NCBI RefSeq assembly: GCF_002911665.1
Contig: NZ_MTBP01000001.1
Span: 806,001-870,000, forward strand
DNA length: 64,000 nt
Direction: 5' to 3'
Source: Actinomadura rubteroloni
GTDB taxonomy: Bacteria > Actinomycetota > Actinomycetes > Streptosporangiales > Streptosporangiaceae
In this document: one piece after another, positions 9,548 through 17,510 of the stretch
How positions within the stretch are numbered: the stretch's first letter is position 1
Layout: every line of letters begins with the position of its first letter
Notes under the pieces: model-generated
The model's input: the letters and a program-made list of their open reading frames with translations, nothing else
Told to the model about the DNA's origin: nothing
The model's database searches: none
Made by a program: the position numbers and the translations under genes

Positions 9548-10566
9548 AGACTCCCGGCATCCACGTCGCCGGTCTCGGCGTCCACATCCCGCCCATCATG
9601 GACGCGCGCGAGGCGGTCGAACTCGGCCTCTACGCCCAAGAGGACTACGAATGGTACGGCTGGACGGGAACGCCCGTCGCGGGTGACACCCCGGCGCCCG
9701 ACATGGCCGTGTCGGCGGCCCGCCAGGCGATGGAGCGGGCCGGGATCCCCGGCGACGACCTCGACGTCCATCTCCACGCCTATCTCCACGACCAGGGCCC
9801 GGAAGGGTGGCCGGCGACGCATTACGTCCTCAGCCAGGTGACCGACAAGGACATTCCGTCGTTCGGCGTGATGCAGGCGTGCAGCGGGCTGATGGGCGCC
9901 CTGGAACTGGCGGCGTCCCATCTCCTGGCGAGCCCGGAAAGAAGGGCCGCGCTGGTGACCGGGGCCGACAACATCGGCATTCCCGAAGTCAACCGCTGGG
10001 GCATCGGCCTCATGAACGGCGTGATCGGGGACGCCGGAAGCGCCGTCGTGCTCTCCACCCGCTCGGGATTCGGTCGGCTGCTGGCCGTCAACACCGGATC
10101 GACCGCCGAGGTCGAAGAGCATTTCCGGCGGGACGTGCCGATGTTCCCGCCGCGTCCGCCCAAGCGCCGGCAGCCGGCGGACTTCGCCGCGCAGGAGCCG
10201 GAGGCGCTGGCCGAGATCGTCCGGCGGCAGGGCGACTGCCGGACCGATCTGGCGATCCGCACCGTCGCGGAGGCCGACATCGACATGTCGGACGTGACCC
10301 GGGTCGTCCACATCTTCACCGGCCTGGAGAGCTACGTGAAGACGATCCTCGACCCCCTCGGGCTGAGCACCGACCGGGGGATCCTCGAATTCGCCCGGGG
10401 TTTCGGCCACCTGACCGTCAACGACCAGGTCGTCGGCCTGGAGCACCTGGTGCGGTCCGGGGAGGTCGGTCCGGGCGACCATGTGCTGCTCATGGCCCAG
10501 GGCGCGGGAGTCACCGTCACCTGCGCGGTCGTCGCGATCGACGAGAACCCGGGCTGGCGGGACTGA
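9544..10566 (+). CDS. KASIII-like acyl transferase/ketosynthase with divergent catalytic residues
   Basis: This 340-residue thiolase-fold protein has the nucleophile Cys113 in VMQACSGLMG and a likely His256 in VVHIFTG. The usual Asn motif GNTSAAS is replaced by GHLTVND (289-294). Thus the C-H-N triad of FabH is not kept. KASIII relatives with altered triads (ChlB3, CerJ and similar) catalyse acyl transfer instead of Claisen condensation, so this enzyme may unload or transfer the chain made by the PKS immediately upstream. Its GTG start overlaps the PKS stop by four bases, so the two are translationally coupled. The PKS has no thioesterase, which supports an offloading role (inference). A FabH-like condensing role remains possible. 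Confidence 0.75.
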   Translation: MKTPGIHVAGLGVHIPPIMDAREAVELGLYAQEDYEWYGWTGTPVAGDTPAPDMAVSAARQAMERAGIPGDDLDVHLHAYLHDQGPEGWPATHYVLSQVTDKDIPSFGVMQACSGLMGALELAASHLLASPERRAALVTGADNIGIPEVNRWGIGLMNGVIGDAGSAVVLSTRSGFGRLLAVNTGSTAEVEEHFRRDVPMFPPRPPKRRQPADFAAQEPEALAEIVRRQGDCRTDLAIRTVAEADIDMSDVTRVVHIFTGLESYVKTILDPLGLSTDRGILEFARGFGHLTVNDQVVGLEHLVRSGEVGPGDHVLLMAQGAGVTVTCAVVAIDENPGWRD

Positions 10567-10604
10567 GTCCGCCGTCCGTGCCGAACCGTCAGTCGGGAGG
10601 AGAA

Positions 10605-12125
10605 GTGTTGGACGCCCAGGTCCTCATCGTCGGAGCCGGCCCCACCGGGCTGGTCGCCGCGTGCGAACTGATCCGCAGGGGAGTCGGCGTGCGGCTCGTC
10701 GACCGGGCCCCCGCCGCGTCGCCGTACGCCCGGGCCCAGTTGCTGTGGCCGCGCACGCTCGACCTGCTGGAGGACCTGGGCGCGCTGGACGCGGCCCGGT
10801 CCGCCGGGCACACGCTCAACGCGTTCAGCTACTTCTCCGACCGCGCGCACGTGGCGACGTTCACGATGCCGGAGGAACTCGTCCCGCTGTGCATCCCGCA
10901 GAACGACACCGAACGGGTCCTGACCGATCGGCTGCACGCTCTCGGCGGACGGATCGAACGCGGCGTCCGGCTGCTGGCGTTCGACGACCTCGACTTCTCG
11001 GGGAGCGCGGACGGCGTCACGTCGATCCTGGAACACCCGGACGGACGCGTCGAACGGATCCGCACCGCGTTCGTCGTCGGTGCGGACGGCGCGAGCAGCG
11101 CGGTGCGCGGCCAGATCGGGGCGAGCTTCACCGGAGCCACCTACGCGAGCACGTTCGCGCTGGTGGACTGCCGCCCGACCGGCGCGGAGCTGCCGACCGA
11201 CCGCGCGCACTACTACCTGTCCGCGCAGGGCGTGCTGGCGGTCGTCGCGCTGCCGGGCGGGGTGTTCCGGTTCTTCTCCGTCCTGCCGCCGGGTCAGGAG
11301 ATGAGCCTGCCGTGGATGCAGAAGGCCGTGGACGAGCGGGGTCCGGCGGGGGTGCGCCTGGCGGATCCGGTGTGGCAGACGGCGTTCCGCGTCCACGCCC
11401 GGCAGGCCGACATCTACCGGCGCGGACGGGTGTTCCTCGCGGGCGACGCCGCGCACGTGCACAGCCCGGCGGGCGGGCAGGGGCTCAACACCGGCGTGCA
11501 GGACGCGCACAACCTGGCGTGGAAGCTCGCCGCCGTGTTGAGCGGAGAGGCGCCGGACGACCTGCTCGCCACTTATGAGCAGGAGCGCCTGGCCGTCGCG
11601 GCGCGGGTCGTCCGCGAGACCGATCTCCAGACCCGCGCGTGGATGGTCCGGCGCAAGCCCTGGACCGGGCTGCGCGATCTGGCGTTCCGCGCCGCCGACC
11701 GCAGCGGGGCGATCGAACGCTTCTACCTGCCCGTCATGGCGGGGCGGCGGCTGCGCTATCCGCCGACGCGTGCGACCCAGGTGCCGGGCCGGCGGTGCGG
11801 GCGGGGCGGGCTGCGTCCCGGGGCGGCCGTGCCGTACCGGCTCGCGGACGCGCTCGGCGTCGTGCACGGCCGGTGGACGGTCGTGACCGCGTCGCCCGGT
11901 CTGCTGCCCGCCCTGCGCCGTCTCGCCGAGGCGACGCCGGGGCTGAACGTCGGCGCCGCCCCCGAAACGCCCCAACTATGCGAGAAGCCCGGCTATTACC
12001 TGATCCGGCCCGACGGGCATATCGCCGCCCACGGCCATGCCGACGACCTGAACCGGCTGCGCGCCGAGATCGAGCACGGCGTCCCGCGCCGTGCGCCGGC
12101 CGAGACCGTGCGCGGCAATGCGTAA
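10605..12125 (+). CDS. FAD-dependent aromatic-hydroxylase-type monooxygenase
   Basis: This 506-residue class A flavoprotein has an N-terminal Rossmann motif VGAGPTGLVAACEL, the mid-protein DG motif VVGADGASSAVR, and the FAD ribityl motif VFLAGDAAHVHSPAGGQGL, with a short C-terminal extension. These are the hallmarks of PHBH-fold NAD(P)H-dependent hydroxylases (PgaE/RdmE/phenol hydroxylase group) that use FAD and O2 to hydroxylate or epoxidise aromatic or enolised substrates. GGGAGGAG at 10595-10602 places the start at GTG 10605, with TTG 10608 as an alternative. It lies 38 bases after the KASIII gene and 24 bases before E1alpha, inside the operon. It probably tailors the operon product; the substrate is unknown. 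Confidence 0.88.
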   Translation: MLDAQVLIVGAGPTGLVAACELIRRGVGVRLVDRAPAASPYARAQLLWPRTLDLLEDLGALDAARSAGHTLNAFSYFSDRAHVATFTMPEELVPLCIPQNDTERVLTDRLHALGGRIERGVRLLAFDDLDFSGSADGVTSILEHPDGRVERIRTAFVVGADGASSAVRGQIGASFTGATYASTFALVDCRPTGAELPTDRAHYYLSAQGVLAVVALPGGVFRFFSVLPPGQEMSLPWMQKAVDERGPAGVRLADPVWQTAFRVHARQADIYRRGRVFLAGDAAHVHSPAGGQGLNTGVQDAHNLAWKLAAVLSGEAPDDLLATYEQERLAVAARVVRETDLQTRAWMVRRKPWTGLRDLAFRAADRSGAIERFYLPVMAGRRLRYPPTRATQVPGRRCGRGGLRPGAAVPYRLADALGVVHGRWTVVTASPGLLPALRRLAEATPGLNVGAAPETPQLCEKPGYYLIRPDGHIAAHGHADDLNRLRAEIEHGVPRRAPAETVRGNA

Positions 12126-12149
12126 GAACGCTCACCGGAGGGAAGCGGG

Positions 12150-13235
12150 TTGACCGAGCACACGCCGGGGGAAATGGTGCAGCTTCTCACCCCGGACGGC
12201 GAACGAGTTCCCCATCCCGACTACGAACTGGATCCGACGCCCGGCGAACTGCGCGGGCTCTACCGGGACATGGTGCTGGCCCGCGCCGCCGACGGCGAGG
12301 GCGTCACCCTGCAACGCCAGGGCGAACTGGCGCTCTGGCCGTCGCTGCTCGGGCAGGAGGCCGCGCAGATCGGGTCGGCGCGGGCGCTGCGCGACGACGA
12401 CCACGTCTTCCCCAGTTATCGGGACCACGGCGTCGCGCTCTGCCGCGGCCTCGATCCCCTGCACGTTTTCCGGCTGTTCCGTGGCGTCACGCACGGCGGC
12501 TGGGATCCGGCCGACCACAATTTCCACCTCTACACGCTGGTGATCGGGTCGCAGGTCCTCCATGCGACGGGATACGCGATGGGGGTGGCCGCCGAGGACG
12601 CGGGGACGGCCGTCGCGGTCTATTTCGGCGACGGCGCCACGAGCCAGGGCGACGTGAGCGAGGCGTTCAACTTCGCGGCCGTCTACAACGCGCCGATCGT
12701 CTTCTTCTGCCAGAACAACCAATGGGCGATCTCCGCCGGGAACGAACGGCAGTCCCGGGTGCCGCTCTTCCGGAGGTCCGCCGGATTCGGGTTTCCCGGC
12801 GTCCGGGTGGACGGCAACGACGTCCTGGCCTGCCTCGCGGTGACCCGCGCGGCTCTCGCCCGCGCCCGGAGCGGGGCGGGACCGATGCTGATCGAGGCGT
12901 TCACCTACCGCATGGGCGCGCACACCACCGCCGACGACGCGAGCCGCTACCGGGATCCGGTCGAGGTCGAGGAATGGCGGGGCAAGGACCCGATCGCGCG
13001 GCTCGGGCTCCATTTGCGCACAACGGGCCTCGCCGACGACGAATTCTTCGCGCGGACGGACCGGGAAGGCGCGGACCTGGCCGCGGACCTGCGTGCGAGC
13101 GTCCGCGGCATGCCCGATCCGGGTCTGGCCGACGCGTTCGGCCGGACGTACGGAAGCGAGCATCCGCTGGTCGCCGAGGAACTGGCGTGGTTCCGCGAGT
13201 ACTCCGCGTCCTTCGTCGCCGCAGAGGAGGGGTGA
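12150..13235 (+). CDS. 2-oxoacid dehydrogenase E1 component, alpha subunit
   Basis: This 361-residue protein contains the thiamine diphosphate motif, GDG at the start of the block and NN near its end (YFGDGATSQGD ... FCQNNQW), plus the AFTYRMGAHTTADD loop typical of pyruvate or branched-chain 2-oxoacid dehydrogenase E1alpha. With E1beta it decarboxylates a 2-oxoacid and passes the acyl group to lipoyl-E2. The start is an unusual TTG at 12150, well supported by GGAGGGAA at 12137-12144. The N-terminal length (PDG..VPHP..) resembles branched-chain E1alpha. E1beta starts three bases after the stop. Possible uses are a branched acyl starter or transfer of a two-carbon glycolyl unit, as with the NapB/NapD-type E1/E2 proteins of naphthyridinomycin. 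Confidence 0.92.
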   Translation: MTEHTPGEMVQLLTPDGERVPHPDYELDPTPGELRGLYRDMVLARAADGEGVTLQRQGELALWPSLLGQEAAQIGSARALRDDDHVFPSYRDHGVALCRGLDPLHVFRLFRGVTHGGWDPADHNFHLYTLVIGSQVLHATGYAMGVAAEDAGTAVAVYFGDGATSQGDVSEAFNFAAVYNAPIVFFCQNNQWAISAGNERQSRVPLFRRSAGFGFPGVRVDGNDVLACLAVTRAALARARSGAGPMLIEAFTYRMGAHTTADDASRYRDPVEVEEWRGKDPIARLGLHLRTTGLADDEFFARTDREGADLAADLRASVRGMPDPGLADAFGRTYGSEHPLVAEELAWFREYSASFVAAEEG

Positions 13236-13238
13236 CCG

Positions 13239-14210
13239 GTGACGCTCAGCCTGGTCAGGGCGATCAACGAAGCGCTGCGCGGCGCTCTCGCCGACGACCC
13301 GAAGGTCGTGCTGATGGGCGAGGACATCGGAAAACTGGGCGGCGTCTTCCGCGCGACGGAAGGGCTTCAGAAGGACTTCGGCGAGCACCGAGTCCTGGAC
13401 ACGCCGCTCGCCGAATCCGGGATCGTCGGCACCGCGATCGGCCTCGCGCTGCGCGGTCACCGGCCGGTGGTGGAAATCCAGTTCGACGGCTTCGTCTTTC
13501 CCGCCTACGACCAGATCGTCACGCAGCTCGCCAAAATGCGGGCCCGATCCGGCGGACGGCTCGGACTTCCCGTCGTGATCCGTATCCCCTACGGGGGCGG
13601 AATCGGCGCGGTCGAGCACCACAGCGAATCGCCGGAAGCGTTGTTCGCCCATGTCCCGGGGCTGCGGGTGGTCTCGCCGTCCTGCGCGAGCGACGCCTAC
13701 TGGATGCTCCGGCAGGCCATCGACTGCGACGACCCGGTCATCTTCCTCGAACCGAAACGGCGCTATTACGAAAAGGAGCCGGTCGACACGACGGCGCCGG
13801 CGGCGACACTGCATTCGGTCCGCGTCGTCCGGCCGGGCCGCGACATGACGCTCGTCGGTTACGGGCCGACGGTCCGGACGTGCCTCGACGCGGCGGCGGC
13901 GGCCGAAGAGGACGGCGTCAGCCTCGAAGTGCTGGACCTGCGCTCGCTCTCCCCGATCGACTTCGACGGCATCGAGGCGTCGGTGCGCCGGACCGGCCGC
14001 CTTTCCGTGGTCCATGAGGCGCCGGTGTTCTTCGGGGCGGGCGCCGAGATCGCGGCCCGGATCAGCGAACGCTGTTTCCACCATTTGGAGGCGCCGGTCC
14101 TGCGGGTCGGCGGCTACCACATGCCCTATCCCGCCGGGCGCATGGAACGGGACTACCTGCCCGACCTCGACCGCGTGCTGGACGCGGCCGAGCGAACTCT
14201 CGCCTACTGA
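13239..14210 (+). CDS. 2-oxoacid dehydrogenase E1 component, beta subunit
   Basis: This 323-residue transketolase-like protein shows the E1beta features MGEDIGKLGGVF, TPLAESGIVGTAIG and QFDGFVFPAYDQI, with RIPYGGGIGAVEHHSES lining the cofactor/substrate channel and a C-terminal transketolase domain (RSLSPIDFD...VHEAPVFFGAGAEI). Length is normal for branched-chain or pyruvate E1beta. The GTG start at 13239 has GAGGAGGGG 6-8 bases upstream and follows the E1alpha stop by three bases, so both subunits should be made in equal amounts. No E3 lipoamide dehydrogenase is encoded nearby; a housekeeping copy could serve unless the acyl group is always transferred on. Confidence 0.93.
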   Translation: MTLSLVRAINEALRGALADDPKVVLMGEDIGKLGGVFRATEGLQKDFGEHRVLDTPLAESGIVGTAIGLALRGHRPVVEIQFDGFVFPAYDQIVTQLAKMRARSGGRLGLPVVIRIPYGGGIGAVEHHSESPEALFAHVPGLRVVSPSCASDAYWMLRQAIDCDDPVIFLEPKRRYYEKEPVDTTAPAATLHSVRVVRPGRDMTLVGYGPTVRTCLDAAAAAEEDGVSLEVLDLRSLSPIDFDGIEASVRRTGRLSVVHEAPVFFGAGAEIAARISERCFHHLEAPVLRVGGYHMPYPAGRMERDYLPDLDRVLDAAERTLAY

Positions 14211-14230
14211 CCGGAATGGGAGGAGGAACG

Positions 14231-15418
14231 GTGCGCAGGCTCCGCGAGTTCACACTGCCCGACGTCGGCGAAGGACTGACCGAGGCCGAGATCGTCCGAT
14301 GGTTCGTCGCGCCGGACGACCCGGTGCGCGACGGCATGGCCGTCTGCGAGATCGAGACGGCCAAGGCGCTGGTCGAACTGCCCATTCCCTTCGACGGGAA
14401 GGTGCACGCGCTGCATTTCGAGCGGGGCGCGACGGTGGACGTCGGGGCCGTCCTCATCACGGTGGAAACGGAGGCCGAGGAGCCCGCGGCGGAGCCGGTG
14501 CTGGTGGGGTACGGCGCGAGCGAACCGGCCGTCCGGCGCCGTCCGCGCAAACGTCCGGACGTCGAACGACGCGATCACCGGACCGCCGCGACGCCGCCCG
14601 TGCGCAAACTGGCCAAAGACCTCGGCCTGGATCTCGCGTCCGTCGTGCCCACCGGCCCGAATGGCGTCGTCACGCGTGAGGACGTCCAGTCGGCCGCGCG
14701 TTCCACCGAACCGGAGAAGGGCGGTCGGCGGATTCCGGTCAACGGAGTGCGCCGGGCCATGGCGCGTGCCACTACCGAAAGCGCGTTCACGGCGCCGCAC
14801 GTCACGGAATTCCTCACGGTCGACGTGACGCGCACGATGCGGCTCGTCGGCGACCTCAAATCCGATCCCGAATACGCGGGTCTGCGCGTGACGCCGTTGC
14901 TGCTGGTCGCCAAAGCCCTGCTGGTCGCGATCCGTCCGCATCCGGAGATCAACGCGTCCTGGGACGAAGAGGGACAGGCGATCGTCCTGCACGACGCGGT
15001 CAACCTCGGCATCGCCGTGGCGACGCCGCGCGGCCTGATCGTCCCCAACATCAAGGACGCGCACGCCCGCACGCTGCCCGAACTCGCCCAGGCGTTGCAG
15101 GACCTCACGGAGACCGCACGGTCCGGGCGCACACAACCCGGTGACCTGACCGGCGGAACCGTCACCATCACGAACATCGGGGTCTTCGGCGTGGACGCCG
15201 GAACGCCGATCCTCAATCCCGGCGAGGCAGCGATTCTCGCGGTCGGCGCGATCCGGTTGAAGCCGTGGGTGCACAAGGGCGAGATCAAGCCGCGCCACGT
15301 CGTGACCCTGGCGCTTTCCTTCGACCACCGCCTGGTCGACGGCGAACTCGGGTCGAAGGTGCTCGCCCGGACCGGAGCGGTTCTCGAACAGCCCAAACGG
15401 ATCATCGGATGGTCCTAG
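14231..15418 (+). CDS. 2-oxoacid dehydrogenase E2 (lipoyl acyltransferase)
   Basis: This protein has about 395 residues. An N-terminal lipoyl domain (~1-78) carries the lipoylated Lys45 in IETAKALVEL. A peripheral-subunit-binding domain follows (~125-162, VRKLAKDLGLDL...GVVTREDV). A CAT-like catalytic domain (~175-395) holds His366 and the Asp of DHRLVDG. There is only one lipoyl domain. The open frame begins at ATG 14216, but GGAGGAGGA lies inside that extension and sits just before GTG 14231, which gives the normal E2 N-terminus. The gene follows E1beta in the operon. It carries the acyl group from E1 to CoA or to a carrier protein; the neighbouring FabH and ACP suggest that the acyl group feeds a condensation (inference). 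Confidence 0.92.
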   Translation: MRRLREFTLPDVGEGLTEAEIVRWFVAPDDPVRDGMAVCEIETAKALVELPIPFDGKVHALHFERGATVDVGAVLITVETEAEEPAAEPVLVGYGASEPAVRRRPRKRPDVERRDHRTAATPPVRKLAKDLGLDLASVVPTGPNGVVTREDVQSAARSTEPEKGGRRIPVNGVRRAMARATTESAFTAPHVTEFLTVDVTRTMRLVGDLKSDPEYAGLRVTPLLLVAKALLVAIRPHPEINASWDEEGQAIVLHDAVNLGIAVATPRGLIVPNIKDAHARTLPELAQALQDLTETARSGRTQPGDLTGGTVTITNIGVFGVDAGTPILNPGEAAILAVGAIRLKPWVHKGEIKPRHVVTLALSFDHRLVDGELGSKVLARTGAVLEQPKRIIGWS

Positions 15419-15450
15419 CCCCGGCGAAACAGGAAAGGGGTCGATGCAAC

Positions 15451-16458
15451 GTGTCACGCGCAGCAGTACTCCAAGGAATCGGTGCCGTCGTCCCGCCCCG
15501 CGTCGTGGACAACGACGAACTGTCCCGGTCGCTGGACACCAATGACCAGTGGATCCGCACCAGGACGGGAATCGGTCAGCGCCACTGGACCGACGCGGGC
15601 ACCACGACGGGCGACCTGGCCGCCGAGGCGGGGCAGCGCGCCCTGAAATCGGCGGGCGTCGATTCCGTCGACATGGTCATTCTCGCGACGAGCACCGGCA
15701 ACCAGGTCATGCCGGCCACCGCGCCCGAGGTCGCCGAAACGCTCGGCCTCGGCCGTGTCGCCGCCCATGACGTGTCGGCCGCGTGCGCCGGATTCATTTA
15801 CGCGCTCTCCTCGGCCGCGGGAGCGCTGGCGATCGGCGGTGCGGAACGCGTGCTCGTGGTCGGCGCCGACGTCTGGTCGACGCGCCTCAATCCCGACGAC
15901 CGGTCCACCGCGATCATTTTCGGCGACGGGGCCGGCGCCGCCGTGCTGCGCGCCGGAGACGCCGACGAGCCGGGCGCGCTCCTCGGCTTCGAACTCGGCA
16001 GCGACGGTTCCGGCCGCGAACTCGCCCAGGTGGCCGGCGGCGGTTCCCGGGAACTGTCCGCCGGACGGCCGCCGCGCCCCGACGACGCCTATCTCACCAT
16101 GCAGGGCAAGGAAATGTTCACGCACGCCGTGAACCGCATGGCCGAATCGTCCCAGCGGCTTCTCGACCGGATCGGCTGGGGCGTCGAAGACGTCACCTGG
16201 TGCGCGGCGCACCAGGCCAATGTGCGCATCATCAACACGATCGCCGACGTTCTCGAACTGCCGCGCGAACGCATGCTGGTCCATCTGGACCGCGTGGGCA
16301 ACACGTCGGCCGCGTCCATTCCGCTGGCGCTGACCGACGCCGCCGGGGCCGGGCGCCTCCAGGCGGGTGACGGCGTCCTGATGACGGCTTTCGGCGGCGG
16401 ACTCAGTTGGGGGTCGACGGCCGTCCGCTGGCCCGCAATGGACGTCCTGAGCATCTGA
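15451..16458 (+). CDS. Beta-ketoacyl-ACP synthase III (FabH-like)
   Basis: This 335-residue KASIII keeps the full triad: Cys112 in VSAACAGF, His254 in AAHQAN and Asn284 in GNTSAAS. It also has the N-terminal DTNDQWIRTRTGI signature. It would condense an acyl-CoA, such as a branched or short acyl-CoA made by the preceding E1/E2 complex, with malonyl-ACP to give a beta-ketoacyl-ACP. The GTG at 15451 is chosen because the nearby ATG at 15444 is out of frame; AGGAAAGGGG lies ~10 bases upstream. It sits between E2 and a discrete ACP, the arrangement expected for a starter or side-chain module. It differs clearly from the divergent KASIII at 9544. Confidence 0.92.
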   Translation: MSRAAVLQGIGAVVPPRVVDNDELSRSLDTNDQWIRTRTGIGQRHWTDAGTTTGDLAAEAGQRALKSAGVDSVDMVILATSTGNQVMPATAPEVAETLGLGRVAAHDVSAACAGFIYALSSAAGALAIGGAERVLVVGADVWSTRLNPDDRSTAIIFGDGAGAAVLRAGDADEPGALLGFELGSDGSGRELAQVAGGGSRELSAGRPPRPDDAYLTMQGKEMFTHAVNRMAESSQRLLDRIGWGVEDVTWCAAHQANVRIINTIADVLELPRERMLVHLDRVGNTSAASIPLALTDAAGAGRLQAGDGVLMTAFGGGLSWGSTAVRWPAMDVLSI

Positions 16459-16484
16459 CCCGACCCATGACGAAGGAGCTTTTC

Positions 16485-16727
16485 ATGACCGGCGACGTTG
16501 TTCTCGAAACCCTCCGCAAAATCGTGGCGGACAGCCATATCGAAGTACCGGAGATAAACGCCGACTCCCGGTTCGCCGATCTGGAGATCGACTCACTGGT
16601 GCTGCTGGAACTCTCGGTGGTCCTGGAACGCACCTGCGGCGTCAAGATCTTCGAGGACGAACTGGTCGAAGCGGGAACCGTGCGCGCCGTCATGGCCCTG
16701 CTGGAAGAAAGGAGCGCCGTCGGATGA
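16485..16727 (+). CDS. Discrete acyl carrier protein
   Basis: This 80-residue acidic protein has the phosphopantetheine site Ser37 in LEIDSLVLLEL and four predicted helices of ACP size. ATG 16485 is preferred over ATG 16467 because AAGGAG ends seven bases before it. The stop overlaps the start of the next gene (ATGA at 16724-16727), so it is coupled to the AfsA-like protein. It probably carries the beta-ketoacyl product of the FabH-like enzyme and presents it to that partner (inference). Confidence 0.9.
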   Translation: MTGDVVLETLRKIVADSHIEVPEINADSRFADLEIDSLVLLELSVVLERTCGVKIFEDELVEAGTVRAVMALLEERSAVG

Positions 16728-17479
16728 CGCCCACGAAACTCTGTGTCGTGGGCGACCGGTTCGCCCCCTTCGCCGACGGTACCGGCGCCCTCACCGTCTC
16801 GGGCCTGGTAGCGGCGCTGCGCGCCCGCGCGTACGAAGGGGACCTGGTCCTGATCGAGGGCCAGGGAATCGACGCCCGGGACTGGGAACGAATACGCGCC
16901 GAACTGACGCGCGCCGGTGTCACCGCCGACATCCGCGAGAACGACACGGGACCGCTCGCCCGGGACACGGAAATTCACAAGCACCGCGAGGAGAACGTCC
17001 TCATCGCCGGACTCGAACAGACCGGCGAGACGACGTTCCGGGCGGCGCTGCGGCTCCACAACGACGAAGAACTGCTGCTCGACCACCAGGGTGGGCACGT
17101 CCAGGGAATGGTCGTCCTGGAGGCCGCGCGGCAGATGTTCCTGGCCGTGAGCGAGCGCTACCACGCCTCCCGGTGGCCGGGACACCGGTACGGCTACGTC
17201 CTGGAGTCGATGGAGACCAAGTTCCGCACGTTCCTGTACCCGCTGGCCGCGACGATCGAATACGAAGTGCTCTCCGTCGGCCTGGACGACCCGGAACACC
17301 TCACTTTCGACGTCCGTATCCACATCATGCAGTCCGGGCTTCCGGCGGCCACGATCCGCATGGTGTGCTCCGCCGTCCACGCGGACGCGCTGGCGCACAA
17401 GGAGCAAAGAGGAGCCGCTCGCGCACTGCGCCTGATGGCCGCAGAGCACACACCGTCCCTCGCGGGCGGAAACAGCTAG
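16724..17479 (+). CDS. AfsA-family hotdog protein (butyrolactone-type condensing enzyme)
   Basis: This 251-residue protein has a short N-terminal part followed by an AfsA hotdog domain. Characteristic pieces are HKHREENVLIAGL at ~86-98 and DHQGGHVQGMVVLEAARQ at ~123-140, which match the VHK..ENVL and DHP..HV.GM...EA.RQ motifs of AfsA, ScbA and MmfL. Family members condense a beta-ketoacyl thioester with dihydroxyacetone phosphate to give butenolide or furan phosphates. AfsA itself has two hotdog repeats; here only the first is clearly recognisable, the ~85 residues after it may be a diverged second, and the start is abrupt. Overlap with the ACP gene suggests the acyl donor is that ACP. It may make a signalling molecule or a structural unit of the operon's product. 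Confidence 0.82.
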   Translation: MTPTKLCVVGDRFAPFADGTGALTVSGLVAALRARAYEGDLVLIEGQGIDARDWERIRAELTRAGVTADIRENDTGPLARDTEIHKHREENVLIAGLEQTGETTFRAALRLHNDEELLLDHQGGHVQGMVVLEAARQMFLAVSERYHASRWPGHRYGYVLESMETKFRTFLYPLAATIEYEVLSVGLDDPEHLTFDVRIHIMQSGLPAATIRMVCSAVHADALAHKEQRGAARALRLMAAEHTPSLAGGNS

Positions 17480-17510
17480 ATTCCGGCAACCATCTCGACA
17501 TGGAGGCACG

